64,000 nucleotides of DNA from Hyphomicrobium_A sp965243865 (lineage in GTDB: Bacteria > Pseudomonadota > Alphaproteobacteria > Rhizobiales > Hyphomicrobiaceae), in the NCBI RefSeq assembly GCF_965243865.1, contig NZ_OZ251603.1, positions 2,046,001-2,110,000 on the forward strand, read 5' to 3'. The position numbers were made by a program, and so were the translations under genes. Of the stretch, positions 1-8,075 are shown piece after piece; position 1 is the stretch's first letter; every line of letters starts with the position of its first letter. The notes beneath the pieces are model-generated. The model ran no database searches. It saw only the letters and a list, made by a program, of their open reading frames with translations, and had not been told where the DNA came from.

Positions 1-66
1 CATACCTGCACTCGCCCCGGCAGTAGCCACTGTCAAAAATTTCCGCCGGTCGACTTTTGCCGTCAC
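1..66 (-). CDS. N-terminus of a Tat-exported protein (partial, runs off left edge)
   Basis: Reading leftwards on the minus strand from a GTG at 66-64 gives 22 codons that stay open to the window edge. They begin MTAKVDRRKFLTVATAGASA, a classic twin-arginine signal (RRKFL followed by a small-residue hydrophobic stretch). A GGAGAG Shine-Dalgarno sits about 5 nt before the GTG, which favours it over the out-of-frame ATG slightly upstream. The gene is divergent from mobA-mobB, so a molybdopterin enzyme or a small Tat protein of a formate dehydrogenase operon is a reasonable guess. The catalytic part is outside the window and identity cannot be determined. Confidence 0.6.
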   Translation of the reverse strand, partial: MTAKVDRRKFLTVATAGASAGM

Positions 67-178
67 GAGGGCTCTCCATGTCCGATCAAGCCCTTATATC
101 CCGCCCAGCCTGCCGGTCACAACGATGTGCGCTGCACCAAGGCTTGCGGGCGACATGCCCGCGTCCTAAATCGTTTCA

Positions 179-832
179 ATGCGCACAGCTGGCACCGAAG
201 GTGAGGTCACGGGCGTTCTGCTTGCCGGCGGACGATCTTCGCGCATGGACGGCCGCGAGAAGGCACTGCTGGATATCGCCGGAAAGCCCATGCTGCTGCA
301 CGTGCTGCAGCGCCTGCGCCCGCAGGTCGGCCGCATCGTCATTAACGCCAACGGCGATCCCGCCCGTTTCTCCGGCTACTGCCTTCCCGTCGTGGCCGAC
401 AGCATCGAAGGATACATCGGCCCCTTGGCCGGTCTCGCCGCCGGCATCGAATGGGCGCGATCCGAGACGCCCGAAGCTGAGTTCATCGTCAGCGCGCCAT
501 CCGATTCACCGTTTCTCCCGCTCGATCTCGTTGCTCGTCTGAAAGCGGCACTGATCGCTAAGGGCGCTGCATGCGCGATCGCCGCATCCGCGGGCGCGCG
601 CCACCCCGTCGCTGGCCTGTGGCGTGTCGATCTTCTGCCCTCGATCCTGCAGTCGCTGAAAAATGACATTCGCGCACTGCACCGCTTCGCCGATTCCCAC
701 GACTGCGCTGTCGCCGATTTCGAACCCGTCGACGTCGGCACTGCGAAGGTCGATCCCTTCTTCAACGTCAACGCGCCCGCCGATCTCGAAACGGCCCGCG
801 CGCTTTTCCTCGCGGAGGCACACCGTGATTAG
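179..832 (+). CDS. mobA: Molybdenum cofactor guanylyltransferase MobA
   Basis: This enzyme transfers GMP from GTP to molybdopterin, making the MGD form of the cofactor in the cytoplasm. The 217-residue product has the nucleotidyltransferase signature LLAGGRSSRM at residues 14-23 followed by an EK pair, an SDSPFLP motif where the family has its metal-binding Asp, and the C-terminal FFNVNAPADL stretch typical of MobA. Length is normal. No good Shine-Dalgarno is visible before the ATG, but no better start exists upstream of the nucleotide-binding motif. It overlaps mobB by 8 nt, so the two are translationally coupled. Confidence 0.93.
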   Translation: MRTAGTEGEVTGVLLAGGRSSRMDGREKALLDIAGKPMLLHVLQRLRPQVGRIVINANGDPARFSGYCLPVVADSIEGYIGPLAGLAAGIEWARSETPEAEFIVSAPSDSPFLPLDLVARLKAALIAKGAACAIAASAGARHPVAGLWRVDLLPSILQSLKNDIRALHRFADSHDCAVADFEPVDVGTAKVDPFFNVNAPADLETARALFLAEAHRD

Positions 833-1331
833 GCCACCCGCATTCATCGGCATCGTCGGCTGGAAAAGCTCCGGCAAGACGACGCTCGTCGAACGCCTGA
901 TCCCGCTGCTCGCGCGCCGCGGCCTCAAAGTGATGACGGTCAAGCACACCCATCACGACCTCGGTCCGCTCAGCGGCTCGACCGATGGCGAGCGCCACCA
1001 GCGCGCCGGGTCCTTGAAAGCCATTGTCATTGCCCCCGACGCCTGGGAAATTTCCGGCTGCCGGCAGATCGGCCCCCCGCCCTCTCTCTGTGAGTTGAGC
1101 GCGCATGTGGCCAACGCCGATCTCGTCATCGTCGAAGGTTTCAAGGATGCCCCGATCCCCAAGATCGAGCTGCGCCGCCAGTCTGCCGAGATGCATAGAC
1201 CGCTGGCAACGAACGACACGCGGATTGTAGCCATAGCCTCCGATCATTCGGAGGCGGTGGACGAGCTTCCCTCGTTCGCGCTCGACAACGCCGAGGAGAT
1301 CGCCACATTCATCGCCGCCATCGCCAGGTGA
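825..1331 (+). CDS. mobB: Molybdopterin-guanine dinucleotide biosynthesis adaptor MobB
   Basis: MobB is a GTP-binding accessory protein that assists MobA in cofactor maturation. The start is a GTG inside the last codons of mobA (GTGATTAG overlap), giving 168 residues. A Walker A loop, GWKSSGKTTL, begins at residue 12, followed by a KHTHHDL stretch typical of the family and a later VIVEGFKDAPIPKIEL segment. The upstream extension of the same frame lies inside mobA and is not part of the protein. The 3' end overlaps a minus-strand small ORF by about 20 nt. Confidence 0.93.
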   Translation: MIRPPAFIGIVGWKSSGKTTLVERLIPLLARRGLKVMTVKHTHHDLGPLSGSTDGERHQRAGSLKAIVIAPDAWEISGCRQIGPPPSLCELSAHVANADLVIVEGFKDAPIPKIELRRQSAEMHRPLATNDTRIVAIASDHSEAVDELPSFALDNAEEIATFIAAIAR

Positions 1332-1611
1332 GCCAGCCGGGGCTCGACTCGCCGGACCCGCGCCAGCGCCGGCGCAAATATCCGGCCAGCAGGATCAGCA
1401 CGATCACTCCCACTGCGAGCCACAATGCCCACGCGCTGAACCAGCGGCCAACCTCCGGCTCCAGGGTGTCCTGCGGTGCTGGTATGAGCCGGGCCGCCCG
1501 ATCCGCCGTGCCCGGAGCCTCCCACGGTCTGCCCCCGGCATCAGCCCCAAGACTTGCACCCGCCCGGGTCGCGAGCCATTCTAACAAGCGAAACATCGGG
1601 CTAGCGGCCAT
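1309..1611 (-). CDS. Small single-span membrane protein, function unknown
   Basis: This 100-residue product has one clear hydrophobic span (about residues 60-82, AWALWLAVGVIVLILLAGYL) followed by an Arg-rich stop-transfer sequence, so it should sit in the inner membrane with a basic C-terminus in the cytoplasm. The ATG has an AGGAG-type ribosome binding site about 9 nt upstream, which supports it as a real gene in spite of the antisense overlap with the end of mobB. No family was recognised. It could still be a chance frame in GC-rich DNA. Confidence 0.5.
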   Translation of the reverse strand: MAASPMFRLLEWLATRAGASLGADAGGRPWEAPGTADRAARLIPAPQDTLEPEVGRWFSAWALWLAVGVIVLILLAGYLRRRWRGSGESSPGWLTWRWRR

Positions 1612-1751
1612 GTTTGCCTGCTCCTGCCTATTCTGGGGAGCAAACGCCCGGCACTCCGGCCCCGCGCCGCTGAACGAATGGCGCTGAACGCTACAATCCC
1701 CTTGAACCGCTGGCAGCGGACGCTAGCTTAGCGCCAACTGCCGCACCATCT

Positions 1752-2810
1752 ATGACACGTCGGCACAGGGAGCACGCACCAATCGTGAGCGTCCGTCAAA
1801 ATCAGCAGCCGCAAACGGCGCTCGTCGATCGTTATGGTCGCTCTGTCACCTACCTGAGGGTGTCCGTGACGGACCGCTGCGACCTCAGGTGTGTCTATTG
1901 CATGGCCGAGAACATGAGCTTCCTGCCGCGGCGGGATCTCCTGACTCTCGAAGAGTTGGATCGCCTGTGTTCGGCCTTCGTCGATCGCGGCGTACGCAAA
2001 CTGCGTATCACTGGTGGCGAGCCGCTGGTGCGCAAGAACATCATCTGGCTGTTCCAGGCGCTCTCGCGCCATCTGCAGTCCGGCCGCCTCGACGAGCTGA
2101 CGCTGACCACCAACGGCAGTCAGCTGAAGCGCTTCGCGGCTGATCTCAAGAATGCTGGCGTCGAGCGCATCAACGTATCGCTCGACACGCTCCAGCCGGA
2201 CCGCTTCCGCGCCATCACTCGTTGGGGCGACCTCGCCACCGTGATGCGCGGCCTCGACGCAGCCGACGCCGCCGGCCTCAAGGTGAAGATCAACGCCGTC
2301 GCGCTGAAGGGCACCAACGAGGACGAGATCGACGATCTCATCCGCTTCAGCCACGATCGCGGCTATGACATCACCTTCATCGAGACCATGCCGCTCGGCG
2401 AAATCGATGGTGGCCGCCTCGATCAGTATCTGCCTCTGTCCATCGTCCGCGCGCGCCTGCTCGACCGCTGGACGCTCGACGACATCGACCACAACAGCGG
2501 CGGACCGGCCCGCTATGTCCGCGTGCGCGAAACCGGTGGCCGCCTCGGCTTCATCACGCCGATGACGCATAACTTCTGCGAGAGCTGCAATCGCGTGCGC
2601 GTCACCTGCACCGGCACGCTCTACATGTGCCTCGGCCAGGAGGACGCCGTCGATTTGCGCGAGCCGTTGCGCGCCGGCGCCTCCGATGCAGCCCTCCAGG
2701 CCGCCATCGACGAAGGCATGCTTTTGAAGCCCAAGGGCCACGACTTCGTCATCGATCGCGGCGCCAACCGCCCAGCGCTTTCACGCCACATGAGCGTCAC
2801 CGGCGGATAA
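1752..2810 (+). CDS. moaA: GTP 3',8-cyclase MoaA (radical SAM)
   Basis: MoaA performs the first step of molybdopterin synthesis, rearranging GTP to 3',8-cyclo-GTP with two 4Fe-4S clusters. The radical-SAM motif C43-x3-C47-x2-C50 is present, followed by RITGGEPLVRKN. The C-terminal cluster cysteines appear in NFCESCNRVRVTC, and the protein ends in the Gly-Gly tail needed for activity. Length (352) is normal, with an N-terminal extension of about 20 residues; a GTG around residue 12 is an alternative start. It lies about 420 nt after mobB on the same strand. Confidence 0.96.
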   Translation: MTRRHREHAPIVSVRQNQQPQTALVDRYGRSVTYLRVSVTDRCDLRCVYCMAENMSFLPRRDLLTLEELDRLCSAFVDRGVRKLRITGGEPLVRKNIIWLFQALSRHLQSGRLDELTLTTNGSQLKRFAADLKNAGVERINVSLDTLQPDRFRAITRWGDLATVMRGLDAADAAGLKVKINAVALKGTNEDEIDDLIRFSHDRGYDITFIETMPLGEIDGGRLDQYLPLSIVRARLLDRWTLDDIDHNSGGPARYVRVRETGGRLGFITPMTHNFCESCNRVRVTCTGTLYMCLGQEDAVDLREPLRAGASDAALQAAIDEGMLLKPKGHDFVIDRGANRPALSRHMSVTGG

Positions 2811-2816
2811 TCCACG

Positions 2817-3062
2817 ATGCACATCGCTTCGTCGGTGGCGAACTACCTAGCTTGGGCTTGCCTCGCGATGGCCGCGCTCCTTGGCGCCAACGCGATTTAC
2901 ATCTATAATTTTGGCTTCCCCACCGAACTCGACGAAGCAACCAGAAACGCATTGGCTGCCGAGACCGGTCTGGATTTCTTTGTCTCGTCGATCGCATGTT
3001 TGCTCGCGACTGCAGCACTCGCCGTTGTTTGTCGCTTGTTGGTCGCTCGGCGAGCTCGATAG
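2817..3062 (+). CDS. Small two-span membrane protein, function unknown
   Basis: The 81-residue product starts 7 nt after the moaA stop codon and has two hydrophobic segments (about residues 8-30 and 52-75) separated by a short polar loop, ending in VARRAR. It would be an inner-membrane hairpin protein. A GGCGGA sequence about 9 nt upstream may act as ribosome binding site but lies in the moaA C-terminal codons. It is probably co-transcribed with moaA. No family recognised and no functional claim made. Confidence 0.55.
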   Translation: MHIASSVANYLAWACLAMAALLGANAIYIYNFGFPTELDEATRNALAAETGLDFFVSSIACLLATAALAVVCRLLVARRAR

Positions 3063-3064
3063 AT

Positions 3065-3427
3065 TCAGCCGATCAACTTCCTCACGCTAGCGCGCACGTC
3101 TTCCAGTGTGAATGGCTTCGAGATCACCGCCACCTGTGCGCTCTTCAGCGCCTTGGCCCGTTCGAGCTGCTCGGAAAACCCCGACATCAGCAGCACCCTC
3201 AGCGAAGGTTGCTTCAGCGCCCGCTCGGCGAGCGCGACACCATCCATCAGCGGCATCTCGACGTCGGTCACCAGTACATCGAACTTCTGCGCACCGGCAC
3301 CCTCGACGCATTCCAGCGCCTCGCTGCCGTCCTGCGTGACGTGAACACTATGTCCGTCGGCTTCCAGCGCGCGCCTCACGAGATCACGCGTCGCTGCGTC
3401 GTCGTCGGCAAGCAGTATCCTCGCCAT
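3065..3427 (-). CDS. cpdR: Single-domain response regulator, CpdR-like
   Basis: A stand-alone receiver domain of 120 residues with no output domain. Acidic pocket residues D8-D10, phospho-acceptor D55 (LVTDVEMPLMDG), S82 and K104 (SKP) are all present. In Alphaproteobacteria this architecture and the starting MARILLADDD are typical of CpdR, which when unphosphorylated directs the ClpXP protease to CtrA and other cell-cycle substrates. The assignment to CpdR rests on architecture and sequence resemblance recalled from the family, not on a search. A longer frame upstream runs into hpt and is rejected in favour of this ATG. Confidence 0.65.
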   Translation of the reverse strand: MARILLADDDAATRDLVRRALEADGHSVHVTQDGSEALECVEGAGAQKFDVLVTDVEMPLMDGVALAERALKQPSLRVLLMSGFSEQLERAKALKSAQVAVISKPFTLEDVRASVRKLIG

Positions 3428-3449
3428 CTCGTGCCCCCATGCTCTGTGC

Positions 3450-3998
3450 CTATTGGCGCACGACGCGCCCCACGAACGGCAACTCGCGATAACGGTGCGC
3501 CACATCCATACCGTAACCGACAACGAACTCGTTGGGACAAAGGAAAGCGTAATAGTCAGGCTCGAGATTGACCGCGCGCGGCAATTGCTTGTCCAGCAGC
3601 ACGCACGTCCGGATCGACGACGCTCCCCGAGCCGCCAGCAAATCCTTCGCGAAAGCGAGCGTGCGCCCCGAATCGAGCACATCATCGATGAGGAGCACAT
3701 TGCGCCCGCGCACATCGAGATCCATGTCGCGCAGGATCGACACCTGCCCCGACGAGATGCGCGCCTTCTTGTAGCTCGACAGCGTCATGAAATCGACTTC
3801 TGGCGCGAGCCCGGCAGCATGCAGCGCCCGGATCAAGTCGGCCGCAAAGACGAAGCTGCCCTTCAGGATCGCGACCACCAGGAGGTTGTCGAGCTCCGCG
3901 CTCGAAATCTCCTTGGCCAGCTCTTTGAGCCGCCGGCCGATGTCTTCCGGGGTGAAAATCACCTCAAGCTCGGGGTCGACCCCCGTCGCATCGTTCAT
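3450..3998 (-). CDS. hpt: Hypoxanthine phosphoribosyltransferase
   Basis: A purine-salvage enzyme that makes IMP or GMP from hypoxanthine or guanine and PRPP. The PRPP-binding signature VLLIDDVLDSGRTL is intact, and the hood and loop regions (VAILKGSFVFAADLIR, MTLSSYKKA) match the family. The start chosen (MNDATGVDPELEVIF, 182 residues) gives normal length. The frame could extend 19 residues to an upstream ATG at 4055 that has no better ribosome site. It is followed 22 nt later by the CpdR-like receiver, so the two probably share a transcript. Confidence 0.92.
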   Translation of the reverse strand: MNDATGVDPELEVIFTPEDIGRRLKELAKEISSAELDNLLVVAILKGSFVFAADLIRALHAAGLAPEVDFMTLSSYKKARISSGQVSILRDMDLDVRGRNVLLIDDVLDSGRTLAFAKDLLAARGASSIRTCVLLDKQLPRAVNLEPDYYAFLCPNEFVVGYGMDVAHRYRELPFVGRVVRQ

Positions 3999-4202
3999 GA
4001 TCACCGTTCCAAACCAATCCAGCTCGTTCGCGCGTAGGATAGCAGGACATTGCATCCCCGCGGCAATACCGCCATAACGTCATTACTCCTAACGCGCGGG
4101 CCTGCACACGAACCCGCCACATTCGTACCCGATTGATCGCCAGTCCCTGCGTAATCCCGCCGTCTGGGAGCCTTGAACGCCGCAAACTACTGGCCAGGAT
4201 TT

Positions 4203-4859
4203 GTGATTCGCCTTTCCAACATAGCGCTCGCCTACGACCCCGGGCAGGACGTCCTTGCAGATGTGAACTTCCATCTGCGCCCTGGATCATTCCACTTTCT
4301 CACCGGTCCATCGGGCGCCGGAAAGTCCTCGCTGCTGCGATTGCTGTTTATGTCGCGCCATCCCACGCGCGGCCAGATCTTCCTCTTTAACCAGGATGTC
4401 AGTCGCATCTCGACGTCGAAGCGCGCGCATCTGCGCCGCCGCATCGGCATCGTGTTCCAGGACTTCCGCCTTCTCGATCATCTCACCACCTGGGAGAACG
4501 TCGCACTTCCGCTTCGCGTACTGGGCAAGCGCCTCACCGACTATCGCGAGGATGTCACGGATTTGTTGCAGTGGGTCGGCCTCGGCGATCGTATGCACGC
4601 TTATCCTTCCGTCCTCTCCGGCGGAGAGAAGCAGCGCGCTGCCATCGCCCGCGCGGTCATCGGCAAGCCTGAGCTGCTGCTCGCCGACGAGCCGACCGGC
4701 AACGTCGACCCGCAGATGGCGCGGCGCCTGCTGCGCCTCTTCATCGAGCTCAACCGCCTCGGCACATCGGTGCTGATCGCCACCCACGATCATCAACTCA
4801 TGCGGCAGTTCAAGGCGCCGCGTCTGGAGCTGCACGACGGTCATGTCCGGATCGTATGA
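4203..4859 (+). CDS. ftsE: Cell division ATP-binding protein FtsE
   Basis: FtsE is the ABC ATPase of the FtsEX complex, which couples cytoplasmic ATP hydrolysis to activation of periplasmic peptidoglycan hydrolases at the septum. Walker A (GPSGAGKSSLL), the ABC signature (LSGGEKQR), Walker B (LLADEPTGNVD) and the switch His (THDH) are all intact. I choose the GTG at 4203 (MIRLSNIALAYDPG) because family members begin at this point and an AGGA site precedes it. A TTG at 4173 is an alternative with poor spacing. It overlaps ftsX by 17 nt. Confidence 0.95.
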   Translation: MIRLSNIALAYDPGQDVLADVNFHLRPGSFHFLTGPSGAGKSSLLRLLFMSRHPTRGQIFLFNQDVSRISTSKRAHLRRRIGIVFQDFRLLDHLTTWENVALPLRVLGKRLTDYREDVTDLLQWVGLGDRMHAYPSVLSGGEKQRAAIARAVIGKPELLLADEPTGNVDPQMARRLLRLFIELNRLGTSVLIATHDHQLMRQFKAPRLELHDGHVRIV

Positions 4860-5940
4860 CAGACCAACGGGCCGTCGGGATCCTGCCGCGCAAGGCAACT
4901 TCGATCTCTACGACACCGTGCTGACGGGCCCCTCCGGCCCCAGTGACCGCTATGGCTACGGCACCGAGCCAGCCAGCGCGCAGGAGGACACGCCCGCGCG
5001 CAAATTCGCACCACCCCGCGGACGCAAGCCGAAGGCGGAGCCGACCAGCACGCCCGTCGTACCGCCCGACTCCGTCACGGGCCGCTCGCTCACCCTTGTT
5101 ATCTCGATCATGTGCTTCCTCGCCTGCCTCACCGTCGGCGCCGTCTACATGATCAACCAATCCGCCAGCGCCTGGCTGAAGGACATTGCCAGCGAAGTCA
5201 CCGTCCAGGTCGAGCCGCGCGACGGCGTCGACATGGAAAAAACGCTGCGCGATGTAGAGACCTTCCTGCGCTCGAGCCGTGGTGTCACCCGCGCCAACGC
5301 CCTCAGCCTCGATACCTCCTCCAAGCTGCTCGAGCCCTGGCTCGGCCAGTCCGAGCTACTCGCAGCCCTGCCCGTTCCACGCCTCATCGCCGTCGAGATC
5401 GACCGTGATGCCCCGCCCGATATCGATGCCTTGCGCGCGGACCTGACGAAGAAATTCCCCGCCGCCACGTTGGATGATCATCGCCGCTGGCAACGCCAGA
5501 TCCGCACGGTGACGCGCTCGTTCGCCCTCGGCGGCCTCGCTATCCTGATGCTGGTTGCCATCGCCTCGATTGCCATCATCGTCTCTGCGACACGCTCCGC
5601 CCTCGCCTCCAACCGCGAGATCGTCGAGGTGTTGCACTTCGTCGGTGCCACCGACCGCTACATCGCCCGCGAGTTTGAGCGCCACTTCCTGCGCCTCGGC
5701 ATCCGCGCCGGCGTCGTCGGTGCCCTGTGCGCCATGGCCGTATTCCTCGGGATGCCTACGGTCATGCAGATGCTGGGTGGCGGACCATCGGCCGCGGCCG
5801 AAATGCACCGCCTGATCGGCTCCGGCGGCCTCGACGCGATGGGCTATGCCTTGCTCGGCGCAGTCGTTGTCACGATTTCCGCCCTGTGCATGCTCACATC
5901 GCGCTTCGGCGTGTTCCGCATCCTCAATTCGAAGGCCTGA
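4843..5940 (+). CDS. ftsX: Cell division permease FtsX
   Basis: FtsX is the membrane partner of FtsE. The 365-residue protein has a long proline- and charge-rich cytoplasmic N-terminus (about 80 residues), a first span near residues 82-104, a periplasmic domain of about 120 residues that would contact the hydrolase or its activator, and three further spans near 227-250, 280-305 and 335-358 with the conserved REIVEVLHFVGATDRYI loop. The ATG lies inside the end of ftsE, so translation is coupled. Confidence 0.94.
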   Translation: MSGSYDRPTGRRDPAAQGNFDLYDTVLTGPSGPSDRYGYGTEPASAQEDTPARKFAPPRGRKPKAEPTSTPVVPPDSVTGRSLTLVISIMCFLACLTVGAVYMINQSASAWLKDIASEVTVQVEPRDGVDMEKTLRDVETFLRSSRGVTRANALSLDTSSKLLEPWLGQSELLAALPVPRLIAVEIDRDAPPDIDALRADLTKKFPAATLDDHRRWQRQIRTVTRSFALGGLAILMLVAIASIAIIVSATRSALASNREIVEVLHFVGATDRYIAREFERHFLRLGIRAGVVGALCAMAVFLGMPTVMQMLGGGPSAAAEMHRLIGSGGLDAMGYALLGAVVVTISALCMLTSRFGVFRILNSKA

Positions 5941-6257
5941 CCTTCGCGCCACACGGCCAGCATTTTCAGCGCTCTCCGCCCGGCTGCAGCGGCAGAAGAA
6001 CCTGTGGCAACGCCGGTCAAATCGGCTAGTGTGAGCCGGAGAAGTCTGCCCTCCTCTTTGCGGCAGGGCCGAGGACGGACTTCCCAATCTGAGTCACTCT
6101 TGCCTGACGGGGCGGCCCGAGTGTCCTTCAGATTGTGAAATTCGCGCTGTATCTACCGCCAAGGTAACGGATTTCGCGGTCAGGACGCGAGTGAGCCCGA
6201 ACGCCCCCGGCGACCGGGCAAACGACTGGGGACGAGAGTCTAGACGGCAGCCTTGCG
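5941..6257. other. Intergenic spacer between ftsX and the ydcF-like gene
   Basis: I see no convincing gene, terminator or consensus promoter in these 317 bases. The next gene begins with an ATG at 6258 without a strong ribosome binding site, so the promoter for the ydcF-plsC pair is presumably here but cannot be pointed to. Confidence 0.5.
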
Positions 6258-6914
6258 ATGAGAAGCTTGCGGCGAGCCATAATTCTCGGGTTGGGCGCAG
6301 CGGGATCGCTGCTTGTCCTCGGATTCTTCCTGTTCGCTTTCCTCGTCACCCGCACACCCGGCGACAACAACCCTCACGCCGACGGCATTGTCGTCCTTAC
6401 CGGTGAGAGCCGGCGTATCGCCGAAGGCGCGCGCCTGCTCGACGAGGGCAGAGCCCAGCGTATGCTCATCTCCGGCGTGTACCATCGCACCGGCAAGAAG
6501 GAACTGATCGAGATCTCGGGATTGCCCGCCGACAAGTTCGACTGCTGCGTCGACATCGGCTATGCCGCCCTCGACACCATCGGCAACGCCAGCGAAACGC
6601 GCGATTGGGCCAAGTCCCGCGGCTACGGCAGCCTCATCGTCGTCACCGCCAGCTATCACATGCCACGCAGCCTGGCCGAGTTGTCTCTCGCCATGCCGGA
6701 AGCCGAGCTGATCCCGCATCCCATCGTGCCCGCGAGCTTCGCCCCGACCCATTGGTGGTTGAGTAGCGCCGCAACCCGCCGGCTGCTATCGGAGTACGTC
6801 AAGTACCTGCCGACCGTCGCCCACCTGACCATCGCCCGCATTTTGCATCCGCGGCCTCAAAGCTCGGTTGCCGAGATGCCGGAAGAAAAGTCAGCAACGC
6901 CGAAGATCTTCTGA
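6258..6914 (+). CDS. YdcF-like (DUF218) membrane-anchored protein
   Basis: A 218-residue protein with a single N-terminal membrane anchor (residues about 8-30) and a DUF218/YdcF-type domain facing the periplasm: ADGIVVLTG near the start of the domain, then EGARLLDEGRA, and the characteristic TASYHMPRS segment. Family members include ElyC/SanA-type envelope proteins linked to peptidoglycan precursor or surface-polymer metabolism; the exact activity here is unknown. It lies 9 nt upstream of the acyltransferase gene and downstream of ftsEX, which points to a cell-envelope role. Confidence 0.8.
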   Translation: MRSLRRAIILGLGAAGSLLVLGFFLFAFLVTRTPGDNNPHADGIVVLTGESRRIAEGARLLDEGRAQRMLISGVYHRTGKKELIEISGLPADKFDCCVDIGYAALDTIGNASETRDWAKSRGYGSLIVVTASYHMPRSLAELSLAMPEAELIPHPIVPASFAPTHWWLSSAATRRLLSEYVKYLPTVAHLTIARILHPRPQSSVAEMPEEKSATPKIF

Positions 6915-6922
6915 GTACCGCC

Positions 6923-7708
6923 GTGCTGCTGCTCCGCTCGCTCCTTTTCGCGCTGCTGTTCTACCTTTCGACGGCGATCTTCGTTGTCGGCGGCTCGTTC
7001 CTGCTTTTCGGCCCCCGCCGTTGGGCCATGGCAGGCCTCAAAGCCCACGCCATCGTCTCGCTCTGGCTACTGCGCTGGATCGTCGGCACGCGCATGGAAG
7101 TCCGCGGGCGCGACAAGCTCCCCAAAGCACCCTACCTGGTCGCCTCGAAGCATCAGTCCGCCTGGGACACGTTCGCTCTCATTCCCATCTTCTCCGACCC
7201 AGCCATGGTCATGAAGTGGGAGCTGACGTTGATCCCGTTCTACGGCTGGTTTTCCCGCAAGTTCGAGCATGTGTTCGTCAAGCGCGAGCGCGGGCCGGTA
7301 GCCCTGCGCAACCTCGTGCGCGACGCCAAGGACCGCGCCGACGCCGGCCGCGAGATCGTCATCTTTCCTGAAGGCACGCGTCGCCCGCCCGGCGCCGAGC
7401 CCGATTATAAGTCTGGCGCCGTCGCGCTCTATGAGGGGCTGGAGCTTCCGTGCGTCCCCGTCGCCCTCAACTCCGGGCTCTACTGGCCGCGCCGCGTGCT
7501 GATGCGCTACCCCGGCACCATCATTGTCGAAATCCTCGACCCGCTGCCCGCCGGGCTCCCCCGCCGTGAGTTCAAGCGCGAGCTGGAGCAGCGCATCGAA
7601 TCTGCGTCCAACCGCCTGATCCTCGAAGCCTCGCGTTCCGCGAACCCGCCGCCCATCTCCGCCGCAGCGCTCGAGCACGCCCGGCGCGCTGCGCTACCTG
7701 CCGGCTGA
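6923..7708 (+). CDS. plsC: 1-acyl-sn-glycerol-3-phosphate acyltransferase (PlsC family)
   Basis: Likely converts lysophosphatidic acid to phosphatidic acid at the inner membrane. The HX4D catalytic motif is seen as KHQSAWDTF, and the second signature FPEGTRR follows, with the expected spacing of about 75 residues. An N-terminal hydrophobic segment (residues 5-27) anchors the protein. It starts with GTG, nine bases after the ydcF-like stop. PlsC paralogues are common, so substrate preference (LPA versus another lyso-lipid) is not settled. Confidence 0.88.
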   Translation: MLLLRSLLFALLFYLSTAIFVVGGSFLLFGPRRWAMAGLKAHAIVSLWLLRWIVGTRMEVRGRDKLPKAPYLVASKHQSAWDTFALIPIFSDPAMVMKWELTLIPFYGWFSRKFEHVFVKRERGPVALRNLVRDAKDRADAGREIVIFPEGTRRPPGAEPDYKSGAVALYEGLELPCVPVALNSGLYWPRRVLMRYPGTIIVEILDPLPAGLPRREFKRELEQRIESASNRLILEASRSANPPPISAAALEHARRAALPAG

Positions 7709-7839
7709 TCGCCAAAGCAAGTCAGAGATCACTTCAACAAGACGAGTTTAAACGCTGAATTTTAACGGATTAATTAATTTAAACGGTTGCCCATTCATTT
7801 CGTAAAAATGTCGGCAACACGCCTTCCCAAAAAGTAAAA

Positions 7840-7861
7840 GCGCCGCCCTGACAGGCGGCGC
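7840..7861 (-). terminator. Rho-independent terminator of the minus-strand micro-gene
   Basis: A perfect 8-bp stem (GCGCCGCC, loop CTGACA, GGCGGCGC) lies 58 nt beyond the stop codon of the 51-residue minus-strand gene. Read on the minus strand it is followed by TTTTACTTTTT, the expected U-rich tract. Confidence 0.8.
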
Positions 7862-7919
7862 ATTCACTTCTAGCCCTGCAATTATGCGCAGATGCAGAAA
7901 ACTGAATCTAATTCGACAA

Positions 7920-8075
7920 CTACTTCTTTTTGGCAGGTGTCTTAGCCTTCGCAGCAGTCGCCTTGGCGGGCTTGGCCCGTTCAACGACGGCAGTCTTCGT
8001 CTTGGCGGAGGCAGGAGCAACGAATTTACCCGTAGAGCGGGCCTTTGGGGCGCTCTTGGTGGAAGCTTTGGCCAT
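7920..8075 (-). CDS. Lys/Ala-rich basic micro-protein (51 aa), function unknown
   Basis: The product starts MAKASTKSAPKARSTGKFVA and ends in an Ala-Lys-Pro tail (AKAKTPAKKK); about a quarter of residues are Lys, with almost no hydrophobic core. A GAGG ribosome site lies 6 nt before the ATG and a good terminator follows, so it is a complete transcription unit. The tail recalls histone H1-like DNA-binding tails. The TGKFV core followed by a TAVVE motif recalls small proteins found in rhizobial accessory DNA. Both comparisons are impressions. Its ATG overlaps the ATG of the divergent gene at 8074 (shared CATG). Confidence 0.65.
   Translation of the reverse strand: MAKASTKSAPKARSTGKFVAPASAKTKTAVVERAKPAKATAAKAKTPAKKK

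Noticed and set aside
57..542. 161-codon plus-strand frame overlapping mobA
   Set aside because: It overlaps MobA in another frame, is Ser/Pro/Arg-rich and has no domain. MobA is certain.
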